From Thermoplasmata archaeon (GTDB taxonomy: Archaea; Thermoplasmatota; Thermoplasmata; Thermoplasmatales; Thermoplasmataceae): 5,113 nucleotides of DNA. The stretch spans positions 1 to 5,113 of the forward strand of contig JAJZXT010000182.1 in the NCBI GenBank assembly GCA_021806355.1. Direction: 5' to 3'. Position numbers and translations under genes: made by a program. A model generated the notes under the pieces. The model was not told the origin of the DNA. It did not search any database and saw nothing but the letters and a program-made list of their open reading frames with translations. Positions within the stretch are counted from its first letter, which is position 1, and every line of letters starts with the position of its first letter. Positions 1-4,724 of the stretch are shown here, piece by piece.

Positions 1-154
1 CCCTGTATGTCATGCCCTTTCCAGTTTCCGTATACCGACTATTTCGTGTATTGAGGAAATGATTCCACACAAACCTGCATAATCCAATATGCTTCTCAAT
101 GAGAATCTTCTGATCCTCATTGGGGTACATCCTGAATCTGTAGGCTTTGTACAT
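1..154 (-). CDS. tnpB: TnpB family protein (IS200/IS605 OrfB), N-terminal part, runs off the window
   Basis: Reading the minus strand from the ATG at 154-152 gives 51 uninterrupted codons to the window edge. The protein begins MYKAYRFRMYPNEDQ, followed by an IEKHIGLCRFVWNHFL block (about residues 19-34) and an ETGKGMTYR segment. This is the classic N-terminal signature of IS605 OrfB/TnpB proteins: a basic start, then the helix-turn-helix-like segment with the invariant Asn-His-Phe-Leu. TnpB proteins are RNA-guided DNA nucleases of IS200/IS605-family elements; they work with an omegaRNA from the element's far end. The RuvC-like and zinc-finger parts lie outside the window, so completeness is unknown. 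An in-frame TAA lies 24 nt upstream of the ATG with no other start between, so the start is firm. No Shine-Dalgarno is seen. The gene lies downstream of queC on the same strand. Confidence 0.9.
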   Translation of the reverse strand, partial: MYKAYRFRMYPNEDQKILIEKHIGLCRFVWNHFLNTRNSRYTETGKGMTYR

Positions 155-204
155 GCTATTTGTGTAATTGTATCGTGGTTATTACATGTTGTGTTCGCTC
201 TCAT

Positions 205-224
205 CCAACGACTTCAGTCGTTGG
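205..224. repeat. Subterminal hairpin of the IS left end, overlapping the queC stop codon
   Basis: CCAACGAC (205-212) and GTCGTTGG (217-224) are perfect complements around a 4-nt centre, giving an 8-bp stem that could close to 9 bp with a 2-nt loop. Short GC-rich stems of this form are the single-strand recognition structures at IS200/IS605 ends. The queC stop codon (216-214) lies in the loop and stem. There is no T-run directly after it on the minus strand, which argues against a plain terminator. Confidence 0.75.
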
Positions 225-939
225 TTTTCACGCTCACCTGCTTATAAAAATCAGGCAAAAAATCATATTCTATAGGATCCTTGATGCCCGCTTCCATGAA
301 TCCTCTCAGCCTTAAGAGGCACGAGTCACACTTTCCGCATGCTTTTTTGTTTCCCTCATAGCACGAATGTGTCATTTCATATGGAACACCCAGAGATGTA
401 CCTATAGTTATTATCTCAGATTTCCTTAATTTTTGGAGTGGAACTTCAATATGAAATTCCTCATTAATGCCTATCCTCGTCCCGGAATTAAGGGCTCTGG
501 TCATTGCTTCGAAGAATTCAGGCCTGCAATCCGGATACCCTGAATAATCAAGGGCGTTTGCCCCTATGAATATGGTGTTAAATCCAATGGTCTCTGCCAG
601 TGAGGCAGCTATTGTTATGAACATGATATTTCTTGAAGGGACATAAGTATTGGGCAGCTCGTTTTTGTCCCTTTGCAAGTTTCCCTCTTCCACCTTGATG
701 TTGGATGTAAGTGAACTCCCACCTATCTGGGTAAGGTCAATCTTAAAGATTTTCTGTTCTATGGAATAGTGTTTTGCCAGTTTTTTTGACATCTCAAGTT
801 CGATTCGGTGCCTCTGTCCGTAATCGAAGGAAAGTCCAATGATATGATAGTTTCTTTCAAGCGCGATTGCAGCAACGGTAGCTGAATCCAATCCTCCCGA
901 AAGAAGAACGATGCCCTTTTTTTCATGTTCAATGGTCAA
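214..939 (-). CDS. queC: 7-cyano-7-deazaguanine (preQ0) synthase QueC
   Basis: QueC is an ATP-dependent cytoplasmic enzyme that converts 7-carboxy-7-deazaguanine and ammonia to preQ0, the precursor of archaeosine in archaeal tRNA. Counting from the TTG at 939: the PP-loop motif SGGLDS is at residues 14-19, an SFDYGQRH segment at about 37-44, and a DYSGYPDCRPEF block at about 131-142. The C-terminal zinc site has four cysteines at 193, 201, 204 and 207 (HSCYEG...CGKCDSC). All family landmarks are present, and 241 residues is a normal length. Start choice: TTG 939 has GGAGTG 6 nt upstream and overlaps queD by 11 nt. A GTG at 960 would add seven residues and a 32-nt overlap, and cannot be excluded. 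The last residues (about KQVSVKTND) and the stop appear to be encoded by the adjoining IS end. It is cotranscribed with queD in all likelihood. Confidence 0.95.
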   Translation of the reverse strand: MTIEHEKKGIVLLSGGLDSATVAAIALERNYHIIGLSFDYGQRHRIELEMSKKLAKHYSIEQKIFKIDLTQIGGSSLTSNIKVEEGNLQRDKNELPNTYVPSRNIMFITIAASLAETIGFNTIFIGANALDYSGYPDCRPEFFEAMTRALNSGTRIGINEEFHIEVPLQKLRKSEIITIGTSLGVPYEMTHSCYEGNKKACGKCDSCLLRLRGFMEAGIKDPIEYDFLPDFYKQVSVKTND

Positions 940-1405
940 AGTGCCCACTCCATTCAGCACCCTGTCCTGGTCCCTCTTGAACGGATAGCCACAAGGTTTT
1001 TACATTCTTTTCATCCTTCAATGCATTCATCAGTTTTGTGCCAAGATATACAGACAACTCTTCGCTGGATGTTGTTTGCGTATCAACAAAGGCAACAAAT
1101 TGTTCCGGTATGGTCATCCGGACCTCGCCATATGAAATGTGGACATAATCATCCTTTATTTCATACTTCGAATATTTCATTCTTGAGGGCAACAGAAGCT
1201 TGTGATCCAGGGGGGCAATCAGTTCTCTCATATTCCTTTTGATCACGCCAAAATCCGCAAGGATCCCTTCCTTTACTTCCCCTTCCAAACTCAATTTAAT
1301 GCCATAATCGTGGCCGTGGAGCCTTGAACACTTATCGTGCTCCGGTATGAAATGGGCAGCTGAGAATCTTAAATTCGTTTGCCATCCGTCTATATGAAGT
1401 TTCAT
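929..1405 (-). CDS. queD: 6-carboxy-5,6,7,8-tetrahydropterin synthase QueD
   Basis: QueD belongs to the 6-pyruvoyl-tetrahydropterin synthase family. It converts 7,8-dihydroneopterin triphosphate to 6-carboxytetrahydropterin, an early step toward preQ0/archaeosine. The 158-residue protein shows FSAAHF near the start. The family's CxxxHGH motif is present as C26-SRL-HGH, with C26 the likely catalytic cysteine. H18, H30 and H32 are the zinc ligands. An L66-D67-H68 motif matches the catalytic Asp-His pair, a TSSEEL segment lies at 111-117, and a C-terminal glutamate is at E144. C26 in CxxxHGH spacing fits QueD rather than a sequence that has lost the catalytic cysteine. The ATG at 1405 is the natural start. 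The 3' end overlaps queC, so the two likely form one transcript, with queD first. QueE is not in the window. Confidence 0.94.
   Translation of the reverse strand: MKLHIDGWQTNLRFSAAHFIPEHDKCSRLHGHDYGIKLSLEGEVKEGILADFGVIKRNMRELIAPLDHKLLLPSRMKYSKYEIKDDYVHISYGEVRMTIPEQFVAFVDTQTTSSEELSVYLGTKLMNALKDEKNVKTLWLSVQEGPGQGAEWSGHFDH
946..951 (-). promoter_or_regulatory. Ribosome binding site deciding the queC TTG start
   Basis: On the minus strand GGAGTG (951-946) lies 6 nt before the TTG at 939 and resembles the archaeal GGAGGTG consensus. It sits inside the 3' end of queD, as expected for a translationally coupled downstream gene, and favours TTG 939 over GTG 960. Confidence 0.45.
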
Positions 1406-1418
1406 GTTTTCATTATTC

Positions 1419-1436
1419 TATTTTAATTCAAATATC
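1419..1436 (-). promoter_or_regulatory. Putative TATA region for queD-queC
   Basis: Upstream of the queD ATG (minus strand) the sequence is very AT-rich: ATATTTGAATT lies at about 1435-1425, centred roughly 25 bp upstream of the ATG, and AATTAAAATA at 1428-1419. There is no clear Shine-Dalgarno before the ATG, so a leaderless or near-leaderless transcript is plausible. The exact box is uncertain. Confidence 0.35.
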
Positions 1437-1438
1437 TA

Positions 1439-1476
1439 TTGAATGATTATTTGTCAGCATTCAAACTTGCATTCAA
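1439..1476. repeat. Three CATTCAA motif copies upstream of queD
   Basis: GCATTCAA occurs at 1457-1464 and again at 1469-1476, a 12-bp spacing. The inverted core TTGAATG lies at 1439-1445. The cluster sits just upstream of the presumed queD TATA region, where an archaeal activator or repressor could bind. In AT-rich DNA a chance origin is possible. Confidence 0.35.
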
Positions 1477-1507
1477 CTTAATTATTCACGCCATTGAAAG
1501 GAAAATC

Positions 1508-1558
1508 AAAGGATCAACTTTTATCTTCCTTCATGAGGTCATTCAATTTTGATCCTTT
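1508..1558 (-). terminator. Possible stem-loop at the 3' end of the membrane-protein gene
   Basis: AAAGGATCAA (1508-1517) and TTGATCCTTT (1549-1558) form a perfect 10-bp inverted repeat with a 31-nt spacer. It straddles the stop codon (1516-1514). On the minus strand the second arm is followed by T-rich sequence (about 1507-1496), which could act as an archaeal terminator. The long loop makes this tentative. Confidence 0.3.
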
Positions 1559-1960
1559 ATCCACCTTTATCGATATCAATCCCACGATAATGATGTAAAG
1601 CCATGCTATCAGGGAGAAAGCTCTTCCGAAAGAATAATTTGCGAACTGTATGTGTCCTGCAAGTGCTACAGGGGATATTGGAGGCAATGCGACCACACCG
1701 GAAAGAAAGTAAACTGCGAGGTTAAACATTGTAAAAAGCACTGAGGGCAAATACCATATTCTCAAACCAAGCAAGAAGACCATTCCTATGACGATAAAGG
1801 CAGCCACTTCAATCTCCAGCCAGAATGTTACGTAGGGAAAAGATGATGGAGAGGCATATAGATGTGCAGCAGCATTAAGAAGGGCAAAACTCAGAACCGT
1901 AAATCTGAGGAACTTAATCTTTGAGTATCCACCTGTAAGGCTTTGCAAAAATTCATTCAT
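1514..1960 (-). CDS. Four-helix integral membrane protein, function unknown
   Basis: I do not recognise this 148-residue protein. The sequence shows four hydrophobic segments long enough to span the membrane: about residues 17-36, 44-66, 71-92 and 111-132. They are joined by short loops, with a charged C-terminal tail (KVDKGSKLNDLMKEDKS) that is probably cytoplasmic. No signal-peptide cleavage site, metal-binding cluster or catalytic motif is evident. Isolated polar or charged residues in or near the helices include H33, E49, E51 and H103; their role cannot be judged. The ATG at 1960 is the start. A weak TATA-like stretch lies about 24-30 bp upstream (1990-1984). A 108-bp gap with its own promoter-like DNA separates it from queD, so it is probably not part of the queDC unit. 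It diverges from the DUF835 gene at 2308. Confidence 0.8.
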   Translation of the reverse strand: MNEFLQSLTGGYSKIKFLRFTVLSFALLNAAAHLYASPSSFPYVTFWLEIEVAAFIVIGMVFLLGLRIWYLPSVLFTMFNLAVYFLSGVVALPPISPVALAGHIQFANYSFGRAFSLIAWLYIIIVGLISIKVDKGSKLNDLMKEDKS

Positions 1961-2022
1961 GATATTTCACATTTCGAAGAGAATATCATAGTACAAAACA
2001 ATTGGCACTCAGATATGAGGTA

Positions 2023-2057
2023 TTATAGCCATGTGTGGGTATTACCCCACACTATAA
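2023..2057. repeat. Nested imperfect palindrome, candidate operator or hairpin
   Basis: An inner pair GTGTGGG (2033-2039) / CCCACAC (2046-2052) flanks a 6-nt centre. An outer pair TTATAG (2023-2028) / CTATAA (2052-2057) shares one base with the inner arm. The core can also pair as GGGTA/TACCC (2037-2041 and 2043-2047). The GC-rich core stands out against the AT-rich surroundings. It lies about 75-95 bp upstream of the membrane-protein start. Confidence 0.45.
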
Positions 2058-2174
2058 GCCTTCTGCAACCCAGTGTTTTCAATGAGAAACGATGCGGATA
2101 ACAATCATTCACCATCATTATTTATCGATTCATAACGATCGCCATAAGACCTATAATCGCTTAATTATCACATT

Positions 2175-2190
2175 AGTTAAATATTAAACT
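2175..2190. repeat. Near-perfect 16-bp palindrome, candidate operator
   Basis: AGTTAAATATTAAACT pairs with itself at 7 of 8 positions, with one A-A mismatch. It ends directly against the next inverted repeat and lies about 120 bp upstream of the 2308 start. AT-rich composition raises the chance of coincidence. Confidence 0.3.
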
Positions 2191-2227
2191 ATTATTGCAA
2201 CACTTAGAATCTGGTATTAGCAATAAT
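2191..2227. repeat. Inverted repeat ATTATTGC/GCAATAAT
   Basis: ATTATTGC (2191-2198) and its exact complement GCAATAAT (2220-2227) are separated by 21 bp. Centre-to-centre distance is 29 bp, close to three helical turns, so two dimers or one dimer of dimers could bind one face. It lies 50-90 bp upstream of the TATA box at 2278. Confidence 0.35.
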
Positions 2228-2277
2228 TATCTTTTGCGAAACTTTCCTCACCTAAAATCAAAATTTAGCGAAGAAAA

Positions 2278-2285
2278 TTTAAATA
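2278..2285 (+). promoter_or_regulatory. TATA box of the DUF835/ATPase operon
   Basis: TTTAAATA is centred about 27 bp before the ATG at 2308 and is preceded by a purine-rich GAAGAAAA stretch (2270-2277) suited to a TFB recognition element. That spacing puts the transcript start at or next to the ATG, so translation is probably leaderless. No Shine-Dalgarno is seen. Confidence 0.6.
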
Positions 2286-2307
2286 ATGACTTAATGCTTT
2301 AAGGGAA

Positions 2308-3174
2308 ATGATAGTTTTATATGACCAAGATGGAAGTCATTCTGACATATTGAATAACCTGATGAAACCATTGGGTATTCCATATAAAATTATCAACAAA
2401 TTTGATGAATCTGCAGTCATCGGGGAAAAGGCAACCAGCCTGATAATATACCTAACAAAAGCCATTGATGACGATCTGAAAGATTTCTTAATGCTCAACA
2501 CCAGAGATTATCACCTAATTATATTCATGGACAAAGAAATTGAACTGGATGATTACATAAAGTATAGCTCTGAGAATATTGTTCTAAAAACAAAGGATCT
2601 GAACGAAATGCGAATCACATTGAGGCTTGCCATGACCGACAGCAAGGTGAGAAGATTAAGGTCAATAGACAGCACCTCTATTTTCCTAGCAAAGAACGGT
2701 CTGTACCCAGGAATCATCTACCATACGGAACCTGAGAAAACTAAGCTTTTCCTTTCAATGTTGTTTTCAGATAACATCGACAAAGAAAAGATTCTGGTAA
2801 TCTCAAGAAGTAATTTTAGAATGGAGATTCCAGAAGTCCTGAACATTGAAAATTTCATCTGGGTTACGGATAGCATCGGGGCAGGAAGAAACAGGCCGGC
2901 GAACCTTTCATTCATCATGGAAACAATACAGAAAAAGATCATAGATGATGGGGCTAACCTCATATTCATTGACATTTTCGATCTGCTCATGATTTATCAC
3001 TCCTTTTTTGAGGTTGCACGCGCATTTGAGCAATTAAAGAGCGCAGTAATTGAAAGAAATCTCTATTTTATAATGGTGCTGGATGAGGATGCAATGGAGA
3101 AAATACAATATGGAATGATTACCAGATTTTCAGAGGAATGGCTTAACAAAGCCGTTAACGATCTCAATAAATAG
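2308..3174 (+). CDS. DUF835 protein with degenerate receiver-like N-terminal domain
   Basis: The 288-residue soluble protein has two parts. Residues 1-110 read like a response-regulator receiver fold: a first strand and acidic turn (IVLYDQD, D6 and D8), a hydrophobic strand SLIIYL (44-49), YHLIIFMD (68-75), and ENIVLKT followed by an LNEMRITLRLAM helix. K94 sits where the receiver lysine would be. The expected phosphoacceptor aspartate after the third strand is replaced by Tyr/Leu. Residues about 135-275 match DUF835: YHTEPEK, ILVISRSN (162-169), NFIWVTD (182-188), then NLIFIDIFDLLMIYHSFFEV (217-236) corresponding to the family's 'L-D-x-x-x-Y-L...F' block. DUF835 is an archaeal domain of unknown biochemistry found with signalling domains. 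The start is fixed by a TGA upstream and the TATA spacing. The ATPase gene follows 7 nt after the stop, so the pair probably acts together. Confidence 0.82.
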   Translation: MIVLYDQDGSHSDILNNLMKPLGIPYKIINKFDESAVIGEKATSLIIYLTKAIDDDLKDFLMLNTRDYHLIIFMDKEIELDDYIKYSSENIVLKTKDLNEMRITLRLAMTDSKVRRLRSIDSTSIFLAKNGLYPGIIYHTEPEKTKLFLSMLFSDNIDKEKILVISRSNFRMEIPEVLNIENFIWVTDSIGAGRNRPANLSFIMETIQKKIIDDGANLIFIDIFDLLMIYHSFFEVARAFEQLKSAVIERNLYFIMVLDEDAMEKIQYGMITRFSEEWLNKAVNDLNK

Positions 3175-3177
3175 GTG
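3173..3177 (+). promoter_or_regulatory. Ribosome binding site of the ATPase gene, overlapping the upstream stop
   Basis: AGGTG (3173-3177) shares two bases with the TAG stop of the DUF835 gene and lies 4 nt before the ATG at 3182. It contrasts with the leaderless first gene and suggests coupled translation of the pair. Confidence 0.55.
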
Positions 3178-3181
3178 TTCA

Positions 3182-4627
3182 ATGAAAGATAATAAGGTAT
3201 TAGGGCTATTTTCGGAGTTCTTCAATCAAAAATATGGAAAATCCCTTGTGGTTAAGGGAAAACCAGGTTCGGGGAAGACTACTTTTGCCCTTGAATTCAC
3301 AGGAATGGTATACAAGGAAAACCCTGTGCATTACCTGTCTTCAAGATTTAGCGATGATCCATTAAAAGACATCTTTGATTTTATAGATGAGGTTTCCTAT
3401 AGATCTAACAAGGAAACAATAGAATTCAAGGAGAACTTTACATCAGTCAAAACAGATTCCCTGAAGAAACTTGAGGTCATGATTGAAGAAAAGCAGGTCA
3501 ACTCATCTTCAAGCGGGCTCATATTCAACATTCAGGAAGTGATTCCGGAAATAAATGCCATTTATTCGTTTGTGGAGGACAACGCTGGTACCAACCCCAT
3601 CATAATTCTCGATTCGATTGAAGCCCTCGCGCAGAAATATGGAATAGATGAAGGCATACTATTTTCCGTTCTTCAGAACGACCTTGTTGAACATTCCGGG
3701 GCTGGCCTTGTGGTGATCCTGGAAAATACAGGCAATGCGCAGTTGGAATACTTTGCTGACGGTGTAGTGAGCCTTGACTACAAGATCATGAGCGACTACC
3801 TGGTTAGGACGATGAGGATCGAGAAATTCAGGGGACTGGCAATAGGGTCAAACCCAACATTTCTTTACTCTCTTAAGGACGGGAGGTTTAATGTTTTTCC
3901 GCAGCCAGAATTTGATTACCCTAAGAAGAGGCTTAAAAAGCCGGAAACCAAGACAATAAAGCAATATGAGGTACCGCTTGGCAACCCTTCATTTTTGCCT
4001 CTGACAGGAAACGCAGAAGATGGGGTGGCTCTTGGAACCGTCGTGATTCTTCACAGGAAGAACATTTCTGAAATCATGGATAACGCCGTGAACCTGTTCA
4101 AGAATAATCTTATCAAGCAAACGATCTCAGAAGGGCGGGGTGTTATTGATGTCACGTCAAGCAGCTATGAGACGTCAAGAACCCTGGTTTCCGCTGTCGA
4201 TACCGATCTCCTGAAGCATTATATAACCGCTGAGAGAACAAAGAGATCCAATCCTTACGTGATAAACCTGGAAGGAAAGAGCATGTTTGCCGATTTCCCG
4301 AACGAAGTTATTGATTTCTTCATGTCTTCTTCAGTCAGGCCAAACATTTACATTTTCTCAACGGATTTCCTTTCTTTCACATATGGACCAAATTTCATAG
4401 GGGAGCTTATAAACATAATAAACGAAATCAGGATAACGGGAATTGTTGTAATCATAGCTGATAATGAATACTATGAAAAACTCAGCCATTATTCAGGATT
4501 GACCATACATTTCTCAGAATCATCCGGTTCCGTACTTGTTTCATCAGGAACAAATAAGCTGTTTGTCATGAACCTGGGGAAGGATAATGAGGGATGGCCA
4601 ATAATAAATTTGACTGAAATAAACTGA
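3182..4627 (+). CDS. GvpD/KaiC-like RecA-superfamily P-loop ATPase
   Basis: The 481-residue soluble protein opens with a RecA/KaiC-type ATPase domain. Walker A is GKPGSGKT (26-33). Residues 51-60 read YLSSRFSDDP, a GvpD-like Ser-Arg motif where KaiC proteins have acidic catalytic residues. Walker B is IIILD ending at D144. RTMRIEKFRG (209-218) corresponds to KaiC's 'KxRG' strand. A basic linker follows (KKRLKKPETK, 248-257). The C-terminal half, about 280-475, looks like a second RecA-like fold: GRGVIDVTSSSYETSR (318-333) sits where a Walker A would be but lacks the Gly-Lys-Thr, and NIYIFSTD (388-395) resembles Walker B. Length and two-part layout resemble GvpD, a haloarchaeal regulator of gas-vesicle genes that acts against GvpE. 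No gvp structural genes are seen, so a gas-vesicle role is unlikely. The tight link to the DUF835 gene suggests a shared signalling role. The family assignment is recognition from motifs, not a search. Confidence 0.8.
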   Translation: MKDNKVLGLFSEFFNQKYGKSLVVKGKPGSGKTTFALEFTGMVYKENPVHYLSSRFSDDPLKDIFDFIDEVSYRSNKETIEFKENFTSVKTDSLKKLEVMIEEKQVNSSSSGLIFNIQEVIPEINAIYSFVEDNAGTNPIIILDSIEALAQKYGIDEGILFSVLQNDLVEHSGAGLVVILENTGNAQLEYFADGVVSLDYKIMSDYLVRTMRIEKFRGLAIGSNPTFLYSLKDGRFNVFPQPEFDYPKKRLKKPETKTIKQYEVPLGNPSFLPLTGNAEDGVALGTVVILHRKNISEIMDNAVNLFKNNLIKQTISEGRGVIDVTSSSYETSRTLVSAVDTDLLKHYITAERTKRSNPYVINLEGKSMFADFPNEVIDFFMSSSVRPNIYIFSTDFLSFTYGPNFIGELINIINEIRITGIVVIIADNEYYEKLSHYSGLTIHFSESSGSVLVSSGTNKLFVMNLGKDNEGWPIINLTEIN

Positions 4628-4693
4628 AATTTTGAGAGTCCACGGCCTTCAGATAATATATTGGTTTTCATTGGGGCAGCTTGATGAAAGGTA

Positions 4694-4701
4694 AAACTTA
4701 A
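4694..4701 (+). promoter_or_regulatory. Putative TATA box of hemB
   Basis: AAACTTAA is centred about 27 bp upstream of the hemB ATG, with purine-rich GAAAGG just before it (4686-4691). There is no Shine-Dalgarno before the ATG, only a pyrimidine-rich CTCTTCTTTC, so a leaderless transcript is likely. The 97-bp gap after the ATPase gene also supports an independent promoter. Confidence 0.42.
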
Positions 4702-4724
4702 TTTCTTGCGTTAACTCTTCTTTC

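Larger units (their letters stand above)
1..243 (-). mobile_element. Left end of an IS200/IS605-family (tnpB-bearing) element
   Basis: Seen: a tnpB start, and 50 bp upstream of it a perfect short hairpin (205-224) in the position of the subterminal palindrome of IS200/IS605 left ends. These elements lack terminal inverted repeats and insert 3' of a short T-rich target. On the minus strand a TTTAT sits at 248-244, exactly 19 nt before the hairpin foot, and an A-run (228-225) abuts the foot. I therefore infer the edge at about 243; a few bases either way is possible. The element continues past position 1. Whether a tnpA transposase gene is present cannot be seen, though none precedes tnpB here. 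The predicted edge falls inside queC's last codons. Confidence 0.65.
1961..2307. other. Divergent AT-rich intergenic region with inverted repeats
   Basis: This 347-bp stretch separates the minus-strand membrane-protein gene from the plus-strand DUF835/ATPase pair. I see no convincing gene or structured RNA. It holds an imperfect nested palindrome (2023-2057), a near-perfect 16-bp palindrome (2175-2190), an 8-bp inverted repeat (2191-2227) and the TATA box for the plus-strand operon (2278-2285). A weak TATA-like stretch for the minus-strand gene lies at 1984-1990. It is long for a compact archaeal genome, which suggests regulated divergent promoters. Confidence 0.6.

Noticed and set aside
10..204. 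64-codon open frame on the minus strand
   Set aside because: It overlaps tnpB in another frame, and its product matches nothing. The tnpB frame at 1-154 has a clear family signature.
205..224. Reading the hairpin as a simple intrinsic terminator of queC
   Set aside because: No T-run follows it, and its position 50 bp before tnpB fits an IS200/IS605 left end better.
925..1242. 105-codon plus-strand frame
   Set aside because: It is antisense to queD, whose catalytic and metal-binding residues are intact; there is no family resemblance.
2015..2101. 28-codon plus-strand frame in the divergent intergenic region
   Set aside because: It runs through the nested palindrome and has no ribosome site or recognisable product; chance is the simpler explanation.
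2718..2990. 90-codon minus-strand frame
   Set aside because: It is antisense to the DUF835 domain, with low-complexity Met/Ser-rich composition typical of a shadow frame.
3182..4627. Assigning a gas-vesicle function because of GvpD similarity
   Set aside because: No gas-vesicle structural gene or GvpE-like regulator is visible; only the ATPase family is supported.
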